Source of the DNA: JBLHHI01 sp047614125
GTDB taxonomy: Bacteria; Bacteroidota; Bacteroidia; NS11-12g; UBA9320
Length of the DNA: 24,062 nucleotides
Direction: 5' to 3'
Assembly (NCBI GenBank): GCA_047614125.1
Contig: JBLHHI010000048.1
Span: 1-24,062, forward strand
Part shown: piece after piece, positions 15,083 to 21,976 of the stretch
Numbering within the stretch: position 1 is the first letter of the stretch
How the letters are laid out: the number at the start of each line of letters is the position of its first letter
Translations under genes and position numbers: made by a program
The notes under the pieces: model-generated
The model's input: the letters and a program-made list of their open reading frames with translations, nothing else
Database searches by the model: none
Told to the model about the DNA's origin: nothing

Positions 15083-15952
15083 ATGCAGATCTACAGCCTC
15101 TTCCGAGCCATCCGGCCCTTGAACCTGGTAATGGTTGCGGTTGGACAAGTGCTCACCTTTTATTTCTTATACTTCGAAGCTGATCCTCAAGACCTCTTGC
15201 ACAAACCGCTCTGGGCTCTTGTAATTGCAACACTTTGCATTGCAGCGGCCGGGAACGTTGTGAACGACCTCTTGGACCGTGGTGCTGACTTAATTAATAA
15301 ACCCCATAAAAATGTTTTCCAAAACGGATCGCCGCGGCGATGGGGGTGGGGGTTCTATGTACTATTAAATGGTATGGGATTGTATCTGGCCTTTTTACTT
15401 TCCATTCAATTCTTTTTAATATTTACCATCATTGCAATCCTCCTTTTGTGGTATTCACATTATTTGAAAGGGCTTCCATTGGTGGGGAATATACTTGTCT
15501 CCTTAATTGCTGGGTATAGCATATTAGTCGTTTATCAATTCTTTTCGGTTCAAACACCAAGCTTGGTTTATGCTTACGCCGGATTTGCCTTTTTGTTTAC
15601 GCTGCTGCGCGAGCTGGTAAAGGACATTCAAGATGCAGAAGGAGATCAAGAGGTAGGCTATTTTACGCTTCCAGTACGAATTGGAACAACCAGAAGTTTA
15701 TCGGTTTTTAAAGGTTTACTCATTTTTACGTTGGTGGCCTTTGTGCAAATACAGATTGAGCTTGTCCAAACGTATTTCCAAGCTCCACTGCAATGGATAT
15801 TTATTGCTTACTTATTGATTTGTGTTGTAGCTCCAATGTTTTACGTTTTATACTTGGTTGTTGTAAAACCCAAAGAGGTGGACTTTTCAGAGCTGAGCTG
15901 GATGATTAAGTACATTCTGGCAACCGGAATTCTTTCGATGATGTTTTACTAA
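15083..15952 (+). CDS. UbiA-family prenyltransferase
   Basis: This is an integral membrane prenyltransferase of the UbiA superfamily, 289 residues, with about 8-9 hydrophobic helices. The first Mg-diphosphate motif is NDLLDRGAD at 61-69 (Asp 62, 65, 69). The second is KDIQDAEGD at 180-188 (Asp 181, 184, 188), so both active-site clusters are intact. Homologues in Bacteroidota are commonly annotated as geranylgeranylglycerol-phosphate geranylgeranyltransferase or simply UbiA-like. The acceptor (quinone ring, heme, glycerol phosphate or other) cannot be read from the sequence. It follows def by 3 bases and precedes a small hypothetical gene by 18. Confidence 0.87.
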   Translation: MQIYSLFRAIRPLNLVMVAVGQVLTFYFLYFEADPQDLLHKPLWALVIATLCIAAAGNVVNDLLDRGADLINKPHKNVFQNGSPRRWGWGFYVLLNGMGLYLAFLLSIQFFLIFTIIAILLLWYSHYLKGLPLVGNILVSLIAGYSILVVYQFFSVQTPSLVYAYAGFAFLFTLLRELVKDIQDAEGDQEVGYFTLPVRIGTTRSLSVFKGLLIFTLVAFVQIQIELVQTYFQAPLQWIFIAYLLICVVAPMFYVLYLVVVKPKEVDFSELSWMIKYILATGILSMMFY

Positions 15953-15970
15953 GAAGTTGTTATCATCAGG

Positions 15971-16345
15971 ATGAATCTTCGCTATATCTTCTCCAAAAGG
16001 AATAATAAAATTGAAAGAATTGTTCTAATCGAAGATGGCTTCACAGTCATTTCGTCTGCGGGAAATGCGCACATTAAATGGTATGAGATAAATAAACTTA
16101 CTGGCTTCAAAATGGATCGATTTACTGTAGATGATATTTGCCTTGAAGTTGAATCTACAAATTATACAACAGTTTTAACCGAGGAATATGAGGGTTGGGG
16201 AGTGTTTATGGAACAATTGTTAAACAATTTTCCTGAAGTTGATAAAAATTGGGAAGGCATTATTATGCAACCTCCATTTAAGAGAAACGAATCAATACTG
16301 TTTGAAAAGAAGAAAAAAACGCCAGTTAAAAAAGGCAATGCTTAA
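15971..16345 (+). CDS. Small conserved-looking hypothetical protein (124 aa)
   Basis: I cannot name the family with certainty. The product is soluble, with no signal peptide. Its alternating strands around a TVISSAGNAHIKWYEINKL segment and a final amphipathic stretch (EGWGVFMEQLLNNF) look like a small PH-like fold. It ends in a lysine-rich tail (FEKKKKTPVKKGNA). An IKWYEI-KMDRFTVDDICLEVE pattern recurs in uncharacterised bacterial proteins as I remember them. It is the last gene of the ruvX-def-UbiA unit, 18 bases after the prenyltransferase and convergent with acr3. Confidence 0.75.
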   Translation: MNLRYIFSKRNNKIERIVLIEDGFTVISSAGNAHIKWYEINKLTGFKMDRFTVDDICLEVESTNYTTVLTEEYEGWGVFMEQLLNNFPEVDKNWEGIIMQPPFKRNESILFEKKKKTPVKKGNA

Positions 16346-16380
16346 AACATAGTCGAATTGGCATAGCCCAACCATTATTT

Positions 16381-17415
16381 CTATTCCTTTGGATAATAGC
16401 GGGTTCGTAGCTTCTGAGCAACCAAAACCAATAGGATCAGTGCGGGTACTTCAACCAGCGGACCGATCACGCCAACAAAGGCTTGTCCAGAGTTTATGCC
16501 GAACACACCAATCGCCACGGCAATGGCCAGCTCAAAATTATTTCCTGCAGCCGTAAATGCTATGGCTGCATTCTTATCGTATTCGGCACCAACCGATTTG
16601 CTGATGAAAAAACCAATGAGAAACATAACTACAAAGTATATTAATAATGGAATGGCAATGAGCAATACATCGAATGGCAGTTCTACAATGTGCTCACCTT
16701 TTAATGAAAACATAACCAAGATGGTAAATAGCAGAGCGTAGAGTGTAAATGGTCCAATTTTGGGTAAGAAAACTTCGGTGTACCATTGTTCGCCTTTGCG
16801 TTTAACCAAAATAATCCGACTTAAAAATCCAGCAAGAAAAGGAATGCCAAGGTAGATTAAAACACTCTCGGCAATGGTGGATATTGATATGTCGACGATG
16901 GCGCCATCAAAGCCAAAGTAGGGGGGAAGCACCGTGATGAATAACCAAGCATAAAAGCTGTAGGCAAAAACTTGAAAAACGCTATTAAGAGCCACAAGTC
17001 CAGCGCCATATTCGCTGCTACCATCGGCTAAGTCGTTCCAAACCAGCACCATAGCAATGCATCGGGCTAAACCAATAAGGATCAGACCAACCATGTAATC
17101 TGGATGATCTTGCAAAAAAACCAAGGCTAAAACAAACATCAAAATTGGACCAATAACCCAATTTAATAACAGAGAAACGGATAAGATTTTTACGTTTCTA
17201 AACACCTTCGGCAAAAGCCTATAATCTACTTTAGCCAAGGGCGGGTACATCATTACTATTAGTCCAATGGCAATCGGGATGTTGGTGGTTCCAACATTAA
17301 ACCGCGTTGTGAATTCAGCAATGGATGGAAAGATGAACCCCAAAGCCACTCCTATGGCCATGGCCAGGAATATCCAAAGTGTTAAATATCTGCTTAAAAA
17401 ATCAAGTTTTTTCAC
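16381..17415 (-). CDS. acr3: Arsenite efflux permease Acr3
   Basis: Acr3 is the ten-helix BART-superfamily carrier that exports arsenite across the inner membrane. The 344-residue product is of normal length, beginning KKLDFLSRYLTLWIFLAMA. It keeps the essential membrane cysteine (C119, context GLARCIAMVLVWNDLA) and the conserved glutamate (E295, context GNNFELAIAVAI) that matches the functional Glu described in Acr3 proteins. The start codon is GTG, with GGAG about 13 bases upstream overlapping the end of arsC (stop 9 bases away). It is the last gene of the ars operon and is convergent with the 124-aa gene. Confidence 0.95.
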   Translation of the reverse strand: MKKLDFLSRYLTLWIFLAMAIGVALGFIFPSIAEFTTRFNVGTTNIPIAIGLIVMMYPPLAKVDYRLLPKVFRNVKILSVSLLLNWVIGPILMFVLALVFLQDHPDYMVGLILIGLARCIAMVLVWNDLADGSSEYGAGLVALNSVFQVFAYSFYAWLFITVLPPYFGFDGAIVDISISTIAESVLIYLGIPFLAGFLSRIILVKRKGEQWYTEVFLPKIGPFTLYALLFTILVMFSLKGEHIVELPFDVLLIAIPLLIYFVVMFLIGFFISKSVGAEYDKNAAIAFTAAGNNFELAIAVAIGVFGINSGQAFVGVIGPLVEVPALILLVLVAQKLRTRYYPKE

Positions 17416-17424
17416 AGGCGCAAT

Positions 17425-18048
17425 TTACTCCGTTGAACGAACTTTTGAGAATACGTACATCATTTCTGAAGCAATTTGTTTGGAACGTTCTGCATACACT
17501 TCACGCGTGTTGAGTTGACCATCTGAGTGCTTTGGATCCACGTATGGAAGTGATATTCGGGTGGCATTTGGAATGTGTGGACAATGGGCATCCGCATGAT
17601 TACACGTCATCACGGCTGCAAAGTTTGTACTAGCATTTTGAGGATCATCGTAGGTTTTAGAAAACAAAAGCAATGGTTTCAAATCATCGGTTAAGCTTAC
17701 ATGGTGCAAAGAATTGCTCAAATCGGGTTGTTGGATGGATAGGATAAGGCCGGCATCTCGAAGTACTTCCACAATCATTGGGTAGACTGCTGTGATTTCA
17801 GTTCCGCCCGAATAACACTCCGCCGGGATGCCAAATTGATTGGATGCAACGTAAGCCCAAACCTGTGCCAACTGACTCCTTCTGGAATTGTGGGTGCAAA
17901 TGAAGTTGAGCGCAACCACTTCATTTGCGTCAACACATTGCTGGATGTAACGGATGAGATCATCAAGCAACTTTCTACGATCTTCTTTGATGTCATTGAA
18001 TTTTAGCTTGGATAGGTAGTTTTCCAAGTCGGCGTTATTGATCCTCAT
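17425..18048 (-). CDS. arsC: Arsenate reductase, low-molecular-weight PTP / thioredoxin-coupled type
   Basis: This enzyme reduces arsenate to arsenite for export by Acr3. The 207-residue product has the phosphatase P-loop C51-THNSR-R57 (CX5R) after an N-terminal extension of ~45 residues. It also keeps the distal cysteine pair C149 and C156 in the context TCNHADAHCP, equivalent to the C82/C89 pair of Staphylococcus pI258 ArsC. That makes a thioredoxin-linked mechanism likely. I start at the ATG at 18048; a TTG directly after the upstream stop (18061-18063) would add five residues. It lies between DUF6428 and acr3. At ~207 residues it is longer than the ~131-residue classical ArsC. Confidence 0.9.
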   Translation of the reverse strand: MRINNADLENYLSKLKFNDIKEDRRKLLDDLIRYIQQCVDANEVVALNFICTHNSRRSQLAQVWAYVASNQFGIPAECYSGGTEITAVYPMIVEVLRDAGLILSIQQPDLSNSLHHVSLTDDLKPLLLFSKTYDDPQNASTNFAAVMTCNHADAHCPHIPNATRISLPYVDPKHSDGQLNTREVYAERSKQIASEMMYVFSKVRSTE

Positions 18049-18063
18049 TTGTTGGATTTTCAA

Positions 18064-18543
18064 TTAACAACATCCACCGCCTGGGGTACAGCAAGCCGAT
18101 GCTTCTGAAATGTTGGATAATTCCAGCTTTTGCTTTAATAATTCAGGTGCGATGCCGCAGGCATCAGAAGCTAAACATGTTGTTTGCGTTGGAATCATTT
18201 GAAATTCTACACCGTTAAATCCAACGTCGTAGCGTTCTATAGAATTACCTTGAAATTCAACCTGTACCGTTGTTTCTTCGTTTATATTGAGTTTGTTTTC
18301 ACCAATCTCAAAAATCTGTTGGAGTTTTTTTGGTGTCAAACGATGATCAACATCATTGGCGTGCCACAGTTGTAAAAGAACGGTTCGCTCTGTGCGCAGT
18401 ACTCCACCGCAATCGATGAAGGTTTTTGAAACATCGGCAATCTCTGTAATGTGAAAATGTGCTGGAACAAATGAATTGTTGGGCATTCTAAATCGAAGCT
18501 CGTATAGTTCATTTACGTGTTGTTTAAATTCTTGTACGTTCAT
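18064..18543 (-). CDS. DUF6428-like Cys-rich protein of the ars operon
   Basis: The 159-residue product resembles the DUF6428 proteins found with arsenic genes in Bacteroidota. Its biochemical role is not known to me. The N-terminal part has a conserved histidine/aspartate core: PAHFHITEIADV at 27-38, then FIDCGG at 42-47 and LLQLWHANDVDHRL. The C-terminal part carries six cysteines: C123, C129, and the terminal pairs C151-C152 and C158-C159 (ACCTPGGGCC). Such vicinal Cys pairs could bind As(III) or another soft metal. I start at the ATG at 18543 (MNVQEF), 26 bases after arsR; an upstream in-frame start overlaps the arsR end. It is the second gene of the operon. Confidence 0.75.
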   Translation of the reverse strand: MNVQEFKQHVNELYELRFRMPNNSFVPAHFHITEIADVSKTFIDCGGVLRTERTVLLQLWHANDVDHRLTPKKLQQIFEIGENKLNINEETTVQVEFQGNSIERYDVGFNGVEFQMIPTQTTCLASDACGIAPELLKQKLELSNISEASACCTPGGGCC

Positions 18544-18569
18544 ATTCTTATTTTTTATAGGTGTTTGAG

Positions 18570-18905
18570 TTAGCAACAATTGGGGTTGCAGCAATTTGTA
18601 AATTTTCTAAAAAATGAAGCAAAAGTGGTTTCATACTTGCGCCAAACATCGTGATTGATGCAATAATTGATGGAAGTGCCTTCAATGGTACCTTGTATGA
18701 TACCGATGTTCTTTAGTTCTTTAAGGTGCTGACTAATAGTGGGTTGTGCCAAACCTAATTCGGCTACCAAATCTCCATTAACACATGCCTGCGCCTGTAT
18801 TAAGTATTGTATGATGGCCACACGAGCGGGGTGAGCGAGCACCTTAGCCATGGATGCCAATGCATTTTGTTCTTCGGTAAATAAATCTGTTTTGGATAAT
18901 CCCAT
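18570..18905 (-). CDS. arsR: ArsR-family transcriptional repressor
   Basis: A 111-residue winged-helix repressor of the ArsR/SmtB family. The helix-turn-helix is GLAQPTISQHLKELKNIG (51-68) and the beta wing follows at TIEGTSINYC. The classical ELCVCDL sensing motif in helix 3 is replaced by QACVNGDL, with only C41. Instead, the C-terminus ends in two Cys pairs, C105-C106 and C110-C111. This is reminiscent of ArsR types in which C-terminal cysteines bind As(III), as in Acidithiobacillus. I start at the ATG at 18905 because the -7 element at 18923-18930 lies just upstream. An ATG-initiated 24-residue extension would run through the promoter and operator. Confidence 0.92.
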   Translation of the reverse strand: MGLSKTDLFTEEQNALASMAKVLAHPARVAIIQYLIQAQACVNGDLVAELGLAQPTISQHLKELKNIGIIQGTIEGTSINYCINHDVWRKYETTFASFFRKFTNCCNPNCC

Positions 18906-18922
18906 AACGTGATATTGTGGTA

Positions 18923-18952
18923 CAAAGATATACATTAATCGTAATATTGCAA
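18923..18952 (-). promoter_or_regulatory. ars operon promoter, TTG-N19-TATCTTTG
   Basis: On the minus strand TTG (18950-18952), a 19-base spacer and TATCTTTG (18923-18930) match the Bacteroidota consensus exactly. The expected start of transcription is around 18917, giving a leader of only about 12 bases before the arsR ATG. Confidence 0.8.
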
Positions 18953-18964
18953 TATTGCGATTAA
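18935..18964. promoter_or_regulatory. Probable ArsR operator: 30-bp palindrome over the -33 element
   Basis: The segment is an inverted repeat with 14 of 15 base pairs matched (only 18942/18957 mismatched), centred on TTGCAA at 18947-18952. The TTG of the -33 element is the centre of the palindrome, so a bound dimer would block RNA polymerase. The position directly upstream of arsR makes it the obvious ArsR site. Confidence 0.8.
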
Positions 18965-19039
18965 ATAAAAAATGCAAAATGATTGAGACGGTAGAACTGG
19001 GGATGATAAATGAAAGATGCGGTGGGTTTTAACTTCTGT

Positions 19040-19282
19040 ATGGCTGCAAAATATCAAACCAAGCATCGATTGTTTTGGCTACCACGATTCCATTGAAATT
19101 GAACCTGAAATGAATTCAGATTGACACTATGGACATTGAGCCTTTCAACTTCATCTTAAACTTATACTTAAAAAGGGATTACTCGCTTCGTCCTTCTTCG
19201 CTTCGCTACGAAGGACAAGCTCGTGATCCCAAAGAGGGAGGCTTCAAAACAAAAAAAAGCCTTTTGCTGCGCCTCCAGATTG
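19040..19282. repeat. Tandem repeat unit 1 (243 bp)
   Basis: This unit recurs immediately downstream with a constant offset of 243 bases. The best-conserved core (19063-19272) differs from the second copy at a modest number of positions, mainly near 19073-19079 and 19142-19170. It contains an imperfect 21-bp stem-loop at 19175-19230 (GGGATTACTCGCTTCGTCC ... GAAGGACAAGCTCGTGATCCC) and a small AGGCTT/AAGCCT hairpin at 19239-19262 followed by Ts. Confidence 0.85.
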
Positions 19283-19520
19283 GATGGCCGCATATTATGA
19301 AACATGCATCGATTGACTTTATTACCACGATTCCCTTGAAATTGAACCTGAAATGAATTCAGATTGACACTATGGACATTGCGCCTTTCAACTTCAACTT
19401 CCGCTTATACTTGAAAAGGGATTACTCGCTTCGTCCTTCTTCGCTTCGCTACGAAGGACAAGCTCGTGATCCCAAAGAGGGAGGCTTCAAAACAAAAAAA
19501 AGCCTTTTGCTGCGCAAATT
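19283..19520. repeat. Tandem repeat unit 2
   Basis: This is the second copy of the 243-bp unit, with core 19306-19515 and hairpin 19418-19473. The hairpin part (from about 19414 to 19515) is identical to unit 1, whereas the left part has scattered changes. That suggests selection or recent copying of the hairpin part. Confidence 0.85.
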
Positions 19521-19587
19521 GGGCTTTTTATTTTCTTCTCCTCGCTTGATCGCAAGCGCTCAGACTCGTCGAGAAAATAAAAAGCCC
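19521..19587. repeat. 16-bp inverted repeat overlapping the tRNA-Ser terminator
   Basis: GGGCTTTTTATTTTCT (19521-19536) is perfectly complementary to 19572-19587, with a 35-base spacer that itself holds a CGCTTG/CAAGCG hairpin. The right arm also forms part of the terminator stem, so the two structures cannot form together. Confidence 0.7.
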
Positions 19588-19607
19588 CGCTTTCAGCGAG
19601 GCTTTTT
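19579..19607 (-). terminator. Rho-independent terminator of tRNA-Ser
   Basis: On the minus strand AAAAAGCCTCGCT pairs with AGCGGGGCTTTTT (one G-T/C-A irregularity) around a short GAA loop and runs on into TTTTTATTTT. It begins 6 bases after the encoded CCA of tRNA-Ser. Its A-rich flank also makes it usable from the opposite direction. Confidence 0.85.
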
Positions 19608-19613
19608 ATGTTT

Positions 19614-19701
19614 TGGCGGAGAAAGAGGGATTCGAACCCCCGGAGGTGTGACCCTCAACAGTTTTCAAGACTGCCGCATTCGACCGCTCTGCCATTTCTC
19701 C
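19614..19701 (-). tRNA. tRNA-Ser (anticodon UGA), CCA encoded
   Basis: A class II tRNA on the minus strand. The acceptor stem is GGAGAAA/TTTCTCC and the anticodon stem CAGT/ACTG encloses loop CTTGAAA with anticodon TGA. The variable arm is GAGGGTCACACCTC, the T arm is AGGGG-type with TTCGAAT, and the discriminator is G73. The 3' CCA is in the DNA (19614-19616), unlike the other two tRNAs here. Confidence 0.96.
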
Positions 19702-19714
19702 TGTTAAGGCGCCG

Positions 19715-19744
19715 CAAAAATAGCGGTTTGTATACGCTGCGCAA
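19715..19744 (-). promoter_or_regulatory. tRNA-Ser promoter, TTG-N19-TATTTTTG
   Basis: On the minus strand TTG (19742-19744), a 19-base spacer and TATTTTTG (19715-19722) match the consensus exactly. The start of transcription would be about 6-10 bases before the tRNA. The -33 element lies right at the 3' edge of the YihY-family gene. Confidence 0.75.
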
Positions 19745-19745
19745 A

Positions 19746-20705
19746 TTAATTTTTAATAATTTCTGCACTGTCTTCAACCCCTGTCAATAGGGCATCTGCA
19801 CGGTCTATGCTCGAATTCAATTCAAATCCAACAAGCAAAACAATGCAGTTGAAATAGATTACCAACATTAAGACTAAGATTGTGCCTATAGAACCGTATA
19901 ATTTATTGTAAGAATTGAAATTGTTCACGTAAAATGAAAAACCAACAGTAGTAATGAGCGATAAAATTGTTGCCAGTGTTGAGCCTGGACTGAAAAACTT
20001 CCACTCCGCCAACTTGGCGCTGCCATAATAATATAGGGTGGAAAAAACGATGTAGATAAGAATGAACAAGGACAAGTATTGAAATATTTGCAACATCCAA
20101 TAGTTTAATCGAACGCTCACCCAATCTTTATCGCTCATCCAACCAATGGAAAGGTTAACATAAGTGATAACCGTAATGATGGTCAAAAATATCATTACCA
20201 CCAATACGGTTAACCAAATCGATCGCCATCGCGCAGCATACCAAGAGCGTTTTTCTTTAACTGGTATGTATTTGTTAAAGGCAACCATGAGGCTGTTAAA
20301 AGCATTGCTACTGAAATACAAGGCAAATACAAAGCCGAAGGATAACAAGCTTAAGTTTTGATGATTTAATATATCGTCGATGGTGGTGAGCAATACTTGA
20401 AAAGCATTGTCGGGCAAGAGCGACTCAATGTTTAATAAGATTTGATCGTGAAAGTCTTTGATGGGTATGTAGGCAATAAGCGTGAATAAAAAGATGATCG
20501 ATGGAAAGAGTGCCAAAAAGAAGTTAAAGGCCAACGATGAAGCCCGCAACATCAAATCCTCATCAAAGAGCGAATTGAAAAAAAACTTGCCAACGTGATA
20601 CACCGACCTTCCCCTAAATCCGGGTATTGTAATGTTTTCTAATACCTTTCGAAGAAGGATTAGTCTACATTTGAACCAGGTTTCGAGCTGTTTTATTCTG
20701 TGCAA
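19746..20705 (-). CDS. YihY/BrkB-family inner-membrane protein
   Basis: A 319-residue membrane protein of the YihY/BrkB family (formerly mis-assigned as RNase BN); its cellular role is unclear. The family signature is present: LRASSLAFNFFLALFPSIIF near residues 54-73 with the first helix, then FGFVFALYFSSNAFNSLMVAFN and a WRSIWLTVLVVMIF helix. A late FFSPGSTLATILSLITTVGFSFYVNNF segment follows, ending in a helix with the YGSIGTILVLMLVIYFNCIVLLVGFELN pattern. No ATG precedes the conserved N-terminus (ITIPGFRGRSVYHVGKFFF), so the start is inferred as TTG at 20705; a GTG at about 20600 is an alternative. An in-frame stop lies 27 bases upstream of that TTG. Confidence 0.88.
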   Translation of the reverse strand: MHRIKQLETWFKCRLILLRKVLENITIPGFRGRSVYHVGKFFFNSLFDEDLMLRASSLAFNFFLALFPSIIFLFTLIAYIPIKDFHDQILLNIESLLPDNAFQVLLTTIDDILNHQNLSLLSFGFVFALYFSSNAFNSLMVAFNKYIPVKEKRSWYAARWRSIWLTVLVVMIFLTIITVITYVNLSIGWMSDKDWVSVRLNYWMLQIFQYLSLFILIYIVFSTLYYYGSAKLAEWKFFSPGSTLATILSLITTVGFSFYVNNFNSYNKLYGSIGTILVLMLVIYFNCIVLLVGFELNSSIDRADALLTGVEDSAEIIKN

Positions 20706-20898
20706 TTTGTGTTGGGTCGACTTCTTCCTTCAAAGCAACGCAATTTTTCTCAATTCCATTGCAAATGATTTTGTACGGTTGCTGTGGATCTTCACCTATT
20801 TTTTGTCACCAATTTGCTCAAAATTCTGATGTATTACAAGGGGTTTGATGCATTAATAATTTAACGTTGGGATGTGCATAATAACAACTCATTGTGGC

Positions 20899-20906
20899 TA
20901 CTTTTG
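20899..20906 (+). promoter_or_regulatory. serC operon promoter -7 element (TACTTTTG)
   Basis: TACTTTTG matches TAnnTTTG and ends 13 bases before the serC ATG, implying a leader of under ten bases. No TTG is at the usual -33 spacing. Confidence 0.5.
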
Positions 20907-20919
20907 CGCCAAATAAGGA

Positions 20920-21975
20920 ATGATGAATCAAAAACATAATTTTTCTGCTGGTCCGGCCATTCTGCCAACGGAATCAATAAATGCCGGAATTGAAGCGCTT
21001 TCGAATTTTGAAGGAACGGGATTATCTATTTTGGAGGTATCGCACAGGGGTAAGGAGTTTGTGAACATCATGAGCGAAGCAAAAAAAATTGTTCTTGAGC
21101 TTCTAAAGCTTGATGATAGATACGAAGTGCTGTATTTGCAAGGAGGCGCAAGCACTCAATTTTTGATGGTTGCCATGAACTTGCTCAATAAAAAAGCAGT
21201 ATATGTCGATACTGGAACGTGGTCATCCAAGGCCATTAAGGAAGCAAAACTATTTGGTGATGTGGAGGTTATTGCATCCAGTGCTGACAAAAAATACACC
21301 TACATACCTACCATTAACAATGTTCCTAAAGATGCTGATTATCTTCACTTTACAAGCAACAATACCATATATGGAACTCAGTTCCAAAACTTCCCAACGA
21401 GTTCCATTCCCTTGGTTTGCGATATGAGTTCCGACATATTTAGTCGTGAATTTGACGCTTCGGCTTTTGATTTGATCTACGCCGGCGCTCAAAAAAACTT
21501 GGGTCCAGCTGGAGCAACCTTGGTGATTATTAAAAAGGAAATTCTCGGAAAGGTGGAACGAAAAATACCTACCATCCTAAATTATCAAACGCACATCGAC
21601 AAAGAGTCCATGTTCAACACCCCTCCAGTATTTTCGGTTTTTGTGGTGTACCAAACCTTGAAATGGATTAAAAAAATCGGAATAGCTGAAATTGAACGAA
21701 GAAACAACGCAAAGGCTGGAGCGGTTTATGCAGAAATTGACCGCAACCCATTATTTATTGGTGCAGTTAATAAAGCAGATCGGAGCAAGATGAATGTTAC
21801 CTTCTTATTAAACGACGAAACGAAGTCGGAGGCATTTCTTAAAGCATGCTCCGAAGCGAATATTAGTGGATTAAAGGGGCATCGTTCTGTAGGTGGATTT
21901 CGAGCGTCGTTGTACAATGCCTTACCCATAGAAAGTGTAAACGTCTTGGTGGGCGTGATGAAAAATTTTAAGTAG
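20920..21975 (+). CDS. serC: Phosphoserine aminotransferase
   Basis: SerC converts 3-phosphohydroxypyruvate and glutamate to phosphoserine, the second step of serine synthesis; family members also act in pyridoxine synthesis. The 351-residue product has the N-terminal NFSAGPAILP, SHRG at 41-44, the cofactor-binding loop GGASTQF at 75-81 and CDMSSD at 167-172. The PLP lysine is K192 in YAGAQKNLGPAG. Near the end, GLKGHRSVGGFRASLYNAL holds the substrate-binding His-Arg. Two ATGs are adjacent (20920 and 20923); either could be used. serA starts one base after its stop. Confidence 0.96.
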   Translation: MMNQKHNFSAGPAILPTESINAGIEALSNFEGTGLSILEVSHRGKEFVNIMSEAKKIVLELLKLDDRYEVLYLQGGASTQFLMVAMNLLNKKAVYVDTGTWSSKAIKEAKLFGDVEVIASSADKKYTYIPTINNVPKDADYLHFTSNNTIYGTQFQNFPTSSIPLVCDMSSDIFSREFDASAFDLIYAGAQKNLGPAGATLVIIKKEILGKVERKIPTILNYQTHIDKESMFNTPPVFSVFVVYQTLKWIKKIGIAEIERRNNAKAGAVYAEIDRNPLFIGAVNKADRSKMNVTFLLNDETKSEAFLKACSEANISGLKGHRSVGGFRASLYNALPIESVNVLVGVMKNFK

Positions 21976-21976
21976 A

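Larger units (their letters stand above)
18978..19578. other. Gene-free region holding a duplicated hairpin element
   Basis: Between the ars promoter and the tRNA-Ser terminator I see no convincing gene. It holds a 243-bp tandem duplication (separate entries) and a 16-bp inverted repeat next to the tRNA-Ser terminator. The first ~60 bases (18978-19039) show nothing recognisable. Open frames here (19129-19356, 19372-19707) arise from the repeat. Confidence 0.6.

Noticed and set aside
18935..18964. Bidirectional promoter at the ars palindrome
   Set aside because: The central TTG exists on both strands, but no TAnnTTTG lies 19 bases downstream on the plus strand and no plus-strand gene follows.
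19040..19520. CRISPR-like array
   Set aside because: There are only two long (243-bp) units with no short regular repeats or unique spacers, and no cas genes nearby.
19129..19707. Two similar open frames (75 and 111 residues) in the tandem repeat
   Set aside because: Their similarity is that of the DNA repeat, the frame runs through the stem-loop, and the second continues across the tRNA-Ser gene on the other strand. They are by-products of the repeat.
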